Origin: Helichrysum umbraculigerum | Lineage: Eukaryota; Streptophyta; Magnoliopsida; Asterales; Asteraceae | NCBI GenBank assembly: GCA_949592205.1 | Contig: CATIUR010000006.1 | Span: 65,530,001-65,594,000 of the forward strand | Length of the DNA stretch: 64,000 bases | Direction of reading: 5' to 3' | Shown here: positions 23,583-34,920 of the stretch, in pieces | Layout: every line of letters starts with the position of its first letter | How positions within the stretch are numbered: the first letter of the stretch is position 1 | The notes under the pieces: generated by a model | Told to the model about the DNA's origin: nothing | The model's database searches: none | The model's input: the letters and a program-made list of their open reading frames with translations, nothing else | Translations under genes and position numbers: made by a program

Positions 23583-23752
23583 GGTTAAGGTTAAGGTTTA
23601 GGGTTAGGGTTAGGGTTTATGGTTTAGTAGGGTTTAGGGTTTAGTATGATTTAGGGTTTAGAGTTTTGTAAAGCGTTTAGGGTTTAGGGTTTGAGGTTTG
23701 GGGTTTAGGGGTTAGGGTTTAGGGTTTAGGGTTCGAGGTTTGGGGTTTCGCC
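23583..23752 (+). repeat. Degenerate telomere-like TTTAGGG repeat
   Basis: About 170 bp of GGTTTAGGG, GGGTTAGGG and related heptamer variants, with substitutions such as GGTTTGAGG. The basic unit matches the plant telomere repeat TTTAGGG, but the array is short, imperfect and internal. Confidence 0.85.
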
Positions 23753-23898
23753 ATTTTCATGTATGGCATGATTGCATGGATTGACGATATACAAAATTAA
23801 GGCCATTTTCCCTTATAATTTCTTAACTGCTTGATAATTGTTCCTATTTAAGTACGTTTTCCCTTGTATATTCTAAAGTGCATGATAATTGTTTCAAG

Positions 23899-24353
23899 CA
23901 TAGTTGTTAACTCGTGACTCGACTCGTGATTCGGAGTATTGATTTTTAACTCGTGACTCGACTCGACTCGTAAGAGTCATAATTTTACAATAAATACATA
24001 TATTAATATCTATATGTATATTATTGTTTAGATTTCTATCCTTAATTGAAGTAAAACATGATGAAAGTCATTAAATAACACAAATGCTTAATTTATAATG
24101 GATTATTAGTCATTTCCTATCATATTTTACCATTTTATATTTTTTATTAGATTACATTAAACGTGTGTTCGGTTTCTGACTCGTAAGAGTCGCCCAAGAC
24201 TCGTAAGAGTCGCCCACGACTCGGAGGAGTCAATAAATGACTCGTAAGAGTCAAAGCCATTTAAGAGTCGCGGTCCGAGTCACCTCGTTTTTTGAATTTC
24301 TGAGCCGACTCGTAAGAGTCAGACTCGTGAATCGTAAGAGTTTAACAACTATG
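23899..24353. mobile_element. hAT-type MITE with 8-bp target duplication
   Basis: Ends CATAGTTGTTAA and TTAACAACTATG are perfect inverted repeats, flanked by an exact GTTTCAAG duplication (23891-23898 and 24354-24361). The subterminal regions contain many copies of ACTCGTAAGAGTC, itself near-palindromic. 455 bp, noncoding. Confidence 0.85.
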
Positions 24354-24361
24354 GTTTCAAG

Positions 24362-27300
24362 TATTTGAACTTTTCTTTTAGTTTCTCAAATGTTTGATAA
24401 TTGTCCAACACGTTAGTATTTACATGTGATATATTTGAATGTCGTGTCTATTACGAAAAGATAAATAAAATTAAAATATGATAAAAATTATTGGACAATG
24501 CATGATTGCCGACAGTTTTCATTTTTCAAGCATGGTTTAAAAATAGGCATTTCCTAGTTGTAAGAAATTATATAACCATGTATTACTCCAAGGGTTTGTT
24601 TGCTCATATGAGGAGAAGCATTGGTACTTTCTCAAATATCTCAAAAGTGTCTCTCAATCTCAGAGCCGGTAAATGAATTTAGGATGTCTCCTCCTTAATA
24701 AACAATAACGATTCGATAATTTACAAAAAATGTCTTAAATATAGTAGTATATGCCGATATTTTCAAGAGTCTTCTTATGAAGTTATGATTTACAAAAATA
24801 TACGTGACATGTCAGCTTTAGGAAAGCCACGTGTCAGTACAAGGTGAGGGGTATATGGTGGTCCATAGGTTCATCCAAGAGCCACTCAAATGAGCGTGTG
24901 GAACCCATGGGCCAAGGCCTGTTCCTGTTCCTTGTGACACCATGGGCCGGTCCTAAACCATTTTCTTCTTTTTGGTCTGCCTTTTGTTCACTAGTTTTGG
25001 GCATATTCCGCTGTACACTTTTTACTTGTCGTAATTTGTATTTTATTTTATTTTTGTCAAAAGACCTTGACTTTAAGCTATTTACAACTCAAAAGTCCAA
25101 AAAATTTCACTGCTTTTGAGATCAAGATTCAAGAAAAAGGGTTACATAGTTATGGTGTAGTCCCATGTTTTAATTCTTTAGTGATGGAAAATTCAAAATT
25201 CAACAATTACTCCGTTAGTTGTTGGCATTGGCGGATTCAGGATTCAAGGTGACATGTAGTATTGTTATCCCAATTTTTATGACACGTAGCACATACAAAA
25301 AAGAATGTAACAAAAAAATGCATTTTTTTTATAAGAATTTACACTACATGTTGTGAATGGACCCGTAACAACTACTATCTTACATTCTACATGGCTCCGC
25401 CCCTAGTTGTTGATCAAAGTTTATGAATCAAGTGTTATCTACATTCTACTGCGTATCACCTACGACTAATGAAAATCGGTAGACATAAAGTTAAAAAGGC
25501 TCGTTTCTTATGGAGTTTTTCAAAGGGAATTTGAAGAAAACAACATACAAAAGTTTCATATTGACACAATGTTAATTCAAAGTATATTATAATTGGTTAA
25601 ACTATATCGTTTTTTGAGTGAGCCATGTATGCAGTGACATTTGGATATAGAACTTTTGGAAAAGGATAAAAAGTAACAAGTCAGATAGAGTTCATTGTGT
25701 TGATGAAATTAGTAAGTAGTAGCTTTTGTACATAAGTTTGAAGTGTGTTGTTCTTTTAGCGACTGAAAGGGGATGCAAAAAAGTCCATGATGTAGACTGA
25801 TATGACTGTCATCAGCTTATCTGATGTTCAGAAGCTAGCTGCAAGTAAAAAACAAAGCAACTTCATCTACTTCTTTGATTTGCATAGCCCCTTGCTAAAT
25901 TCATGCCACTTGTAACATGTTCCTTCACAGAGTACAACTAATTCGATACCGCTATTTGTTACGGGTATATACATTTGTACACTACAAAAATTGATCAACA
26001 CACGTAGTACAACATCGTATGTACATGATTGTACTGTTCACGTTATCTATAGTGTTGTACAAATCAGCTCCCGGTGACAGTTGGTACTACTCGATCATTG
26101 TATATCAAACCACCTTATATCAAGGTTTAGATTTGATATTGCTTTAAGTTGAGTTACACAATTTCGATTAATGAAAATGATATATGTAGGCCTAAACTTG
26201 TAGAAGCTTGGTTCGAAATGGGGGATGGTAATGGTAAATGGAATGAGAATACTAAGCAATGCAAAGAACATTCCTTAGTATTACATTTGTCATTGATGTT
26301 GTTTGGTTCATACCACTACAAGAAGGGGTGACAAATTGGGCCGGCTCAAGTTAACGGGTTCAAAGTACCAGACCCGAATTCAACATGATTTGTTAAATGG
26401 GTTGCGGGTCAAACTTACTTAACCCATACACAATCTTTTTTTACCCATTTAGGAAACGGGTTAATGAGTCGACATGTTGATTTCGGGTCAAATGGGTAAA
26501 ATATAATGGTTGTTTTCTAGTTGGTGCGAATCTTGACTAGAGTCCGACTTGATAGACTAAACGGGTCAAACGGGTTAATGGTTTGACATGATAATTTTGA
26601 TTTAATTCAGGTTGGTGGGCTAGTTTCGGGTAAAATGGGTCAAATTTAGGTTTGATGGGCTGACCCATAAACCCAAAAGTTGACCCGAGTTCGACCCAAA
26701 AAATCAAACGGGTTGGAGAGTTTAGGCTTAATTTGCGGGTTGATGAGTCAAGATAAGTATATAAATGTTATATGCTATTATGATTATAAGTAATAAGTAA
26801 TGATTCTCATTACCTCCAATGTAGACAATAGATGATTACCCACTAACGAGTAATGCATGATATGTATTATATGTAACCAAACATTATTATTTATTCGCTT
26901 TCTCATTCCCCACCCCTTACTATCTCCGACCAAGCACCCTTAAACATAAACCTTAATTAAGCTGATTAGTATTAGTATTATCATTACAAAGAATAAATAA
27001 CATCCGTGATGTTAACGCTAGAACACAATGATGATACCAAGTGACAGATGGTCTGATGGTCATGTCGGTTACTATTTTATAACTCATATCTATATGGTTT
27101 TAAGTTCAAAAAAACATACGAGTAATTTTTCCAAAATATATAAAAAATAGTGAAGTGATGGTGTTTAGGAGACGAGTCATTTTCGCATCTTTAAAGATGG
27201 ACCCAAGAAGGTCTTTTCTTATTATATGCTCAACTCAAACATGAAATGATGTTATTTGTTGTTTTTCTGTCTTATTGATGGTTGTACACACCTAATCATT

Positions 27301-27672
27301 AATTAATTAATTAAGTTCTTACAATCTAAATCTATTTCCACATGAAATCTAGTCATCTTAAGTATTCTTTTTACTGATTAAGCTAACATAATCAAATAAT
27401 TATGACACCTAAATTACAATTACGATTACGATTGTAATAATTTATTTGGCATAAATTAATAAATGCACAATGACTGGATCGAGTTCAAAAAAGGTTAAGT
27501 TGAGATGTGACTCCAACTCTTTGGTCGATCCTTTATATGTCGTTCGATCGGTATATATAACCATGTGCCATGTGGGTTTGCAGGGTTATGTGGTTGTCTT
27601 GTCCAAGCCTCCTGTTAAAGACCTCTTGCACCCACCCAAAAGACATGAACACGATAATGCAATTAATTATAT
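24362..27672. other. Intergenic, no gene seen, includes dispersed repeats
   Basis: Open frames here are short and lack protein-like composition. Positions 25227-25405 hold a repeat starting TTGGCGGATTCAGG and ending GGCTCCGCCCC. Positions 26321-26750 are a diverged GGGTCAAA-rich copy of the hAT-like family described at 10300-10628, with an end close to AAGGGGTGACAAATTGGG. Confidence 0.45.
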
Positions 27673-28108
27673 GAGTAAATTATATCGATCATCTACGTGC
27701 TTTGCACGAAATTACACCGATAGTCCTTATCTCTTGAAAATTACACCGATCATCCCTTAATGATACCAAAATGCACGGCGGTAGTCCCTCCCACTAAAGA
27801 CGGTTAAAAAAATCCGTTAAGTGTGTCACATGACTCGCAAATGAGGGTAGATAAGTCTTCGTGTCGAGCTTTAAAATACGGTAGTTGGGTTGGTTTTGGG
27901 AAGAAGAAAATGGTAAAAAGACTTATGTATCCTCATGTGCGAATCATGTGGCACACTTAACGGAATTTTTTAACCGTCGTTAGTGAGAGGGACTACCGCC
28001 GTGCGTTTTGGTATCATTCAGGGATGATCGATGTAATTTCCAAGAGATAAGGACGTACTATAGGTGTAATTTCGTGCAAAGCACATGGATGATCGGTATA
28101 ATTTACTC
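27673..28108. mobile_element. MULE-type MITE with perfect 9-bp duplication
   Basis: The ends GAGTAAAT and ATTTACTC are flanked by TAATTATAT on both sides (27664-27672 and 28109-28117). Inverted complementarity runs deep: CGTGCTTTGCACGAAATTAC near the left pairs with its complement near the right, then AATGATACCAAAA and ACTACCGCC blocks. 436 bp. A 9-bp duplication with long inverted repeats is the signature of Mutator-like elements. Noncoding. Confidence 0.88.
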
Positions 28109-28297
28109 TAATTATATGTAGTCTATCTTTTATCTAAAACTAGCTACGTGTTCAAAGTGTAATTCTTTAATAACGAGTTATATATCAATAAATTTATTAG
28201 AAATAGATTGTGGTTCGAATATATATGTCAAAAATCTCTAAGGATTAAAGGGCTTGAACATTTTAACCATAAGCCTTACGGGTGGTGTTAGTTATTA

Positions 28298-28540
28298 CTC
28301 CTACCGTCTCAAATAAGTGTCCATATTTTCATTTTAGTTAGTCTCAAAATAAGTTGTTCACTTCCAAAAATGTCATGTTAACTTTACCATTTAAATCTCA
28401 ATGTACATTTTCTCAAAACAAATACATGGAAGTCTGTGCAAAAAGCAAGGGTAAAAGTGTCATATTCACTACCAGACAATGTAATTTCTTAAACTCCGTG
28501 AAAACTAATATCTAATACACTTATTTTGGGATGGAGGGAT
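28298..28540. mobile_element. Diverged Stowaway MITE
   Basis: Left end CTCCTACCGTCTCAAATAAG and right end TTATTTTGGGATGGAGGGAT pair as diverged Stowaway terminal repeats, with TA flanks. 243 bp. Confidence 0.75.
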
Positions 28541-29108
28541 TATTATTATTATTATGTAATTATTATGTATATATACCATACAGTTTTAATGTTTACACTT
28601 ACATAACTAGTTAACTACACATAATGTTCAGATTTTGATTTTATATGCAGCTTTAGCCAATTATGTGTCAAGTTCATCAACACAAGACCAAGACCATTAT
28701 CGAACCAAGGGATAAGGTGGGCACCTTAATAATTACCTCCTCTGTTTTTGTACTTTCAGATAGTAAAATCAGTAATTTTTGTTCATAAACAAAACCTCTA
28801 AAAAAATTAATATTTATATGATCTAATCATAAATTTATATATCACATAAAGCACAGGGTGTGGTAAACAATGTTCTGGACAGTGTTCTGGAGAATGTTGA
28901 AAGTGAGGATTTCGTGATGTGGTAAAAAGTTGGGAACGTCGAACGAGTTCTGCGTCCGTATCTAGACGGCGACGACAAAACGGTGCGAGAACGCCGGCGA
29001 GAACGCCGGCACCGTCTGGCAGAACGCCGTCGCACGGCGTTCTCGCCCTTGAACGGCGATGCCAGCTAGATGCATACCGTGTGCTCTTATAATATGTACT
29101 AGTTTAAA

Positions 29109-29152
<44 letters not shown>

Positions 29153-29452
29153 ATCTGAGAACATATTGCATTAATTATGAAACTCGTGTTAATAAAACCG
29201 GGTAATTATCATACAGGTTTGGTTAACGGAAGTCCTAAGAGTTTTCATTAAGATGTTTGGACATGCATAAAACAATTGTATCTTAATTAAAATTAAGGGG
29301 GACAAACTAAAATTTAGGGAGGACAGAGATTTTTTTTTTCAAAGTATAAACTTTTATGAATGTCCTAACGTCTTAACGACAGCCCTTAGGGCTCTCGTTA
29401 TCAATTTCCTTAACATAATTTCATAAAAACCTTGAAACAAGCTAGGAATCAA

Positions 29453-29526
<74 letters not shown>

Positions 29527-31017
29527 CAAAATTATTGGATCCAATGTTCAGTTTTGTTACAAACCGAAGCAGATAATATTATTTAATTGGAAAATGCTAA
29601 CCTTAAAAAATATTTACTAAAAATATTCTACAAAATGAGGTGTCCTCTTGTGGTGAAGAGAAAGAATGATGAAAGAGAAATAAGAAAATGATATGATTGG
29701 TTGATTTTAATTGCCAATCATCTTGTAAATTTTTGTTTGTAAATCTTTTGTAAGTGTTATTTAATTTTTGTTTGAATGACAACATGATACATTACAAAGG
29801 TTCTACTCAAATCTTTCTAATCAAGTACATTACATAAGTTAAGTATTGACTTATATGTAACATCGAGTTGAAAAACAACACATTCGACTGCCACCGAATG
29901 ATCAAGGTTTCATGACTCGAGCCAAGTACTAGTATCAAAAGTCATACTCATTCCATTAACGTGTATACGTCACATTGTGCCAGTCAATGTTCGAAGATAA
30001 AAACGGATAACATGTCGACTTCTTGATAAGCATGAATGCAAACAATGGCTAGACCTTATAGACACCAATCATCCCCCATTTACTTTGTGAATTTATCTTC
30101 TTTGAAGCTCTAAGTATATGGAAAAGAAAAGAGAAACAATGAACAGAAATGAATGTAATATAAGATAGTTTGCATCTATTCTCGAGTTGGAAGGAAAATA
30201 AAAGGAAGGAAAAAATAGTAATCAACAATTTTATAATTACACCCTTTGTAAACATCTGATTGAACTCGAAATCATCCGTATGAATACAGATTGGGTGAAA
30301 AGAAATCTGTAAAATTAAAAATTAAAGTTTTAATTTGTTTCAATTCAAACTCAAATAACGAGTGTTTGTAGTATGTCCTCTTTCCACGTACATACAAGCA
30401 TTATTATTATATACAAAAAATTTGTGTAGATAAGCATAAACTGTGATGTCATCTCTTGGATTGAAATTCCATTTATCGTCACATACGGAGTAATAGTTAA
30501 TCAACAGAGGAGCATCGATCAAACCAATATAAATCATATGGTTTCGTAGTTGCAAAAGAGAGAGTCGATGGAGAATTTATGTGCAGAGATCAAAAACGTC
30601 ATATACATATAATAATACTAGGGTTTTAGAGTTAAATTAGTCATTAATCGTAAGCAAGATTAAAATTCCTTCTCAATCCGCCTAAAAATGGACGGAAAGT
30701 ACCACAGAAAGAAAACCCATAAAACTTTCAGTCCTAATCATTTACACCCATTTCCTTTCCTTCTCAAAAATAACTCAGAGTTTCATATTAGTGTGATTTC
30801 TTTTCTTTTCATTTCCTTTCCACTTAAAATAAAACTCGAGAATGCAAACATGATGGAAATTTACCTTTAGCTAGCTACTTCAATTCATATAAGAATAGAC
30901 GTTTTGCCTTTATCTTGATTATAAACGAGATATGGTATACAATAATGGTTTTGAGTGCCTATATGTATGTTATTTTTATTTACTTGTGTTATATCCATGA
31001 TCATCTTTGTCGTATCT
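28541..31017. other. Intergenic with GC-rich palindromes and microsatellites
   Basis: No gene seen. Positions about 28955-29060 are sharply GC-rich, with repeated GAACGCCG(G/T)CG words and the palindrome AGAACGCCG...CGGCGTTCT. Positions 29111-29149 and 29455-29524 are (TA)n. Short frames through these repeats are artefacts. Positions 29290-29400 resemble part of a MITE containing CCCTTAGGGCT. Confidence 0.5.
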
Positions 31018-31025
31018 ATTACGGC

Positions 31026-31355
31026 TAGGCATGAACAAAAAACCCGAACCCGGAACCGAACCCGAAAAAAACCCGGAACCGAACCCGGAAAAAACCGGTT
31101 TTTTTGAACCCGGTTCGGGTTTTTTTCGTACCCGTCGGGTACGGAACCGGTTTGGGTTTTCGGATCTCACAATCGGGTTGGGACCGGGTAGGAAGCGGGT
31201 CGGGTTGGAAAACCCGGAAAAACCGGTATTCGTGGGTCAAAACCCGGTTCGGGTCGGGTAGGTCAACAAACCGGTTTTCCTCCCTTTGACTAAAACCCGG
31301 TTCGGGTTCCGGGTACGGGTCGGGTAGGCCCGAAACCCGGTTTTGTTCACGACTA
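31026..31355. mobile_element. hAT-type MITE, CCCGAACCCGG-rich
   Basis: 330 bp flanked by an exact 8-bp duplication ATTACGGC (31018-31025 and 31356-31363). Terminal repeats are TAGGCATGAACAAAA and, on the other strand, TAGTCGTGAACAAAA. The interior consists almost entirely of CCGAACCCGG, AACCGGTT and GGGTCGGGT words in both orientations, so all six-frame translations here are spurious. Similar subterminal composition occurs in the autonomous-looking hAT element that starts 178 bp to the right. Confidence 0.88.
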
Positions 31356-31786
31356 ATTACGGCGACAAATGAAACAAGGAATAAATTAATAAATATAGGT
31401 AGTGATTTGTACAACATCAAAATTTAGACATACACCACTAATCATGCTTTAAAATATTGTACACTACATTACACTGATGCATATTAATAGTGTATGACTA
31501 AATTTTGGAGGTGTAGCAGTGAGTTGTGTGGATTAGAGATGCGCAAAACCCGGTTTTTGGAATACCCGACCCGACGCGACCCGACCCGACCCGAAACCGG
31601 TTTTGGTCAAACTTGGTCAAAACCGGTTTGGCCCAAAACCGGTTCGGGTTCAACCCGATTTGGGCACCCCAAAACCCCAACCCGACCCAAACCGGTTTGG
31701 GTAGGGTCCAAACCGGTTCGGGTTCAAAACCGGTTTCAAACCGGTTTTTTTTATAAAAATCGTATTTTCGCTCGCTCGTCTTCGTT

Positions 31787-32450
31787 TTAAGGAAAAGCAA
31801 CGTTTGAGCCAAAAAATTTTCATTAACTTTGTAGAACATTAGTAATGGAAACATAATTGATCAATAACATAACCAAAAGGCTTCTAAATCTCCTTAAAAA
31901 TATTATTGAATCCGAAAATTCTATATAATTCATAAACGTTAGGGCGTTAAGCGTTTTAAGGAAAAGCAACGTTTGGGCCAAATTTTTTTCATTAACTTTG
32001 TAGAACATTAGTAATGGAAACATAATTGATCAATAACATAAACAAAAGGCTTCTAAATCTCCTTAAAAATATTATTGAATCTGAAAATTCTATATAATTC
32101 ATAAACGTTAGGGTGTTAAGCGTTTTAAGGAAAAGCAACGTTTGGGCCAAATTTATTTCATTAACTTTGTAGAACATTAGTAATGGAAACATAATTGATC
32201 AATAACATAACCAAAAGGCTTCTAAATCTCCTTAAAAATATTATTGAATCCGAAAATTCTATATAATTCATAAACGTTAGGCGTTAAGCGTTTTAATGAA
32301 AAGCAACGTTTGGGCCAAATTTTTTTCATTAACTTTGTAGAACATTAGTAATGGAAACATAATTGATCAATAACATAACCAAAAGGCTTCTAAATCTCCT
32401 TAAAAATATTATTGAATCCGAAAATTCTATATAATTCAAAGTGAGTTGAT
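31787..32450. repeat. Four ~169-bp tandem repeats inside the hAT element
   Basis: Units begin near 31787, 31956, 32125 and 32293, with period 168-169 bp and very few differences. Each contains AAAGCAACGTTTG, AACTTTGTAGAACATTAGTA and GGCTTCTAAATCTCCTTAAA. A degenerate fifth copy lies at about 32585-32700, nearest the transposase stop codon, so the array probably grew outward from the transposase 3' region. Short reading frames repeated here are by-products of the array. Confidence 0.93.
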
Positions 32451-32808
32451 ACTTTCAAGGAATGTTTTACTAAATGCAAGGAAACATGTGCATAAAAAGT
32501 GATACTGTATGCATAAAGAGTTGTACATTTCCGTGTGTTTAGTAAAAACTTCCTTGCATTTATCAAACACGTTTTAGCGTTAGGCTTTTTAAGGATAAAC
32601 AATGTTTGGAGCAAAATTTTTTTATTGAATTGGTAGAACATTAGTAATACAAACGTAATTGAACAATAACTTAAACAAAAGTCTTCTAAGTCTTCATAAT
32701 ACAATTACAACTAAAAATATAAAATATACCAACGAATACATTTCGAGCTTCGGCATGGCCATCACCCGAAAATGTAATCGAGTAGTAATCTTCAACTTGT
32801 ATTAATCT

Positions 32809-34920
32809 TCAAAAGTCGAAATCTTCTTCGGAGGTAGCCTCGCGTGAAGCTTGATCAAGAGCAATTTCTTCGTCGGAAAGTGATATTGTTACACCTTCTT
32901 CCACCTCGATATTGTGTATGTCTTCTTCGTATTCCATTTCACCTTCAAGACTTGATACATTTTGTATGCGTTCCGCGGCGTCCAAGTGATCCTTCAAGCA
33001 AATGCACATCTCTAAGGAGGCCGGTGTGAGTCTTGTTCTTCGTATAGACAATACCCTGCCACTAAGAGAAAAAGCGGATTCCGAAGCTACCGTAGAAGCT
33101 TGGACGGTTAGTAAATCTCGGGCCATGATGGCTAGAACGGGAAATTGAGATTCCCTCTCTTTCCACCAAGCCAAAATATCAAATTGTTCGAACTCATTGG
33201 GTAGAATAGTGGCCAAAAAATCCGTAGTCGTATATCTCCCATATTCGTTAGTGGTATTTTGGTTACCATCACCCCTTGCCCGTTTATTGTTTTCTTGTCT
33301 TAAACTATTATAAAAGTTTAGCATTGGATTGCTAGAAGAAGATGAAGAAAACATTGGGTTAGCCGTACTACCGGACACATGTGTGGTTGAACTATATTTT
33401 TGAAAATATACGCCAAATAAATCTCCCAAACATTTGTTAAAATCCGTTTTTGCATTATGTGAAAACAATGGGTCGGCCTCATTCAAATCCAAATTGTGAC
33501 AAATGTTATCGATAAGCATTTCCACCCCGGTAACGTTTAAACAAGGGTTCATTGCGGCGGAACAAGTAATTACCGGTGGCATTTCTTGAAAATATTTTTT
33601 TAGTTTTTCTTTCATGGGAGCCACCATTTCTTCAAATATAGGACCTTCATACACGTAGTCGTTTAATTTTGTAGTCATTAACCAAATTTGATTAAGCACC
33701 AAATGACTAGTTGGATAATAAACACCCGATAATAAAGTGGTCGCGGTTTTGAAAAGTTTGAGCAATTCGACCATCTTTTTAATATACTCCCAATATATGA
33801 TTGGAAATGGTGTTGCAAGACCTTTTGTAACAAGATGATCATGAAAAACTTGTAAACTATCGCGTTGGCGTAAACCACATACAAACATATGGTAGGTCGA
33901 ATTCCATCTAACGGGCATGTCCCAATTAGGGGTTAAAAAAATAGAATTCGTATCCTTGCACAATTTCATATAAGATTTGTATCTAGCTTTACCCTTTTGA
34001 AAAACGTCTTGCAACATACTTTTAAACCTCGTTTTTACTTCGTCTACATCTTCAACCGCTAGTCCGGCTTGCACAACCAAGTTAATGATGTGTGCAACAC
34101 ATCGACTATGATAAAAAATGCCCTTCAATGGTGGTGCGTATTTTAGTATTAATTTTGAAACGGCAAGTGTATTATTACTAGCGTTGTCAAAAGATATTGA
34201 AAAAACCTTTTCTTCCAATTTAAACATTTTAATCACACTTCGTAACATGTAAAATAAGTTTTGACCCGTGTGAGGATACTCAAAGTCTTCAAAAGCAATG
34301 GTACGTTTCATCATTTGCCAAGTTGCGGGATCAACCCAATGTGCGGTTACACAAAGGTACGAACCGGGCAAACCATGAGGAGCCGACCAAACATCGGTTG
34401 TTAATGATACACATGTATTTAAATTTTCAAAACCGATTTTTAGTTGTTTTTTAGCATCTTTCCACAATTTAAGGGCATCACGTTTAAGAGTAGTACGACT
34501 TACATTGTTATATCGCGGTTGAAGAGTGGTTTGAATCACCCTAGTAAGCCGAGGGTTGTCGAAGTGGTTGAAAGGCAAAGCTTCTTGAATTACATAACCC
34601 GCAAAAGCTTGTCGACACCGTTCCACATCGTATGTAAATATAGAACCATCTCGTGCCATCGAAGATTGCCCACTTGCTTCCGGATTACCTTTGAGTCCCG
34701 CACAATGCTTCTCGGTATGATTTTTCAAGGTGGTGTTGGAGTCGGGTTTGAAGAACAACTTACAACGTTTACAATGCGCTTTAATCGAACCATCCGACAA
34801 CAACACTTTGTCGTAAGCACTCCAAATCTCCGGATTTCTTTTGTTGGGCAATTGTTTCACAATCGTTGGTGCATTTGAAGAACCAACACCATGGGAAGCC
34901 GAAGAAGATTGAGTTGCCAT
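32809..34920 (-). CDS. hAT transposase with BED zinc finger (RICESLEEPER-like)
   Basis: A single intronless frame of 703 residues, the normal size for plant hAT transposases. A BED-type zinc finger occupies residues about 30-75, with C50, C53, H68 and H72. The RNase-H-like catalytic core shows LTTDVWSA (D176) and ISFDNASNNT (D245), the usual first two acidic residues. The C-terminal hAT dimerisation domain is seen as ILAWWKERESQFPVLAIMAR, then TVASESAFSLSGRVLSIRRT. The tail is strongly acidic. It recognises the terminal and subterminal repeats and excises and inserts the element. No frameshift or internal stop is present, so the gene could encode a functional enzyme. It might instead be a domesticated SLEEPER gene, but its place inside a bounded element argues for a transposon. 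Confidence 0.95.
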   Translation of the reverse strand: MATQSSSASHGVGSSNAPTIVKQLPNKRNPEIWSAYDKVLLSDGSIKAHCKRCKLFFKPDSNTTLKNHTEKHCAGLKGNPEASGQSSMARDGSIFTYDVERCRQAFAGYVIQEALPFNHFDNPRLTRVIQTTLQPRYNNVSRTTLKRDALKLWKDAKKQLKIGFENLNTCVSLTTDVWSAPHGLPGSYLCVTAHWVDPATWQMMKRTIAFEDFEYPHTGQNLFYMLRSVIKMFKLEEKVFSISFDNASNNTLAVSKLILKYAPPLKGIFYHSRCVAHIINLVVQAGLAVEDVDEVKTRFKSMLQDVFQKGKARYKSYMKLCKDTNSIFLTPNWDMPVRWNSTYHMFVCGLRQRDSLQVFHDHLVTKGLATPFPIIYWEYIKKMVELLKLFKTATTLLSGVYYPTSHLVLNQIWLMTTKLNDYVYEGPIFEEMVAPMKEKLKKYFQEMPPVITCSAAMNPCLNVTGVEMLIDNICHNLDLNEADPLFSHNAKTDFNKCLGDLFGVYFQKYSSTTHVSGSTANPMFSSSSSSNPMLNFYNSLRQENNKRARGDGNQNTTNEYGRYTTTDFLATILPNEFEQFDILAWWKERESQFPVLAIMARDLLTVQASTVASESAFSLSGRVLSIRRTRLTPASLEMCICLKDHLDAAERIQNVSSLEGEMEYEEDIHNIEVEEGVTISLSDEEIALDQASREATSEEDFDF

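Noticed and set aside
23583..23752. A true chromosome end
   Set aside because: The repeat is short, degenerate and flanked on both sides by ordinary sequence and mobile elements.
24844..25119. 91-residue plus-strand frame starting MRGIWWSIG
   Set aside because: No homology I recognise, no splice context or codon bias, and it lies in repeat-rich intergenic DNA.
27470..27760. 96-residue frame starting MTGSSSKKVK
   Set aside because: Its second half lies inside the MULE-type MITE arm and the rest has no support.
31007..31854. Several overlapping open frames of 60-130 residues rich in Pro, Gly, Arg and Phe
   Set aside because: They are translations of the CCCGAACC/AACCGGTT repeat words at hAT ends, open in several frames at once.
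31787..32450. Regular repeats that could suggest a CRISPR array
   Set aside because: Units are ~169-bp head-to-tail copies without spacers, in a plant transposon; this is a tandem repeat.
33678..34878. Frames antisense to or offset from the hAT transposase
   Set aside because: Shadows of the long transposase frame.
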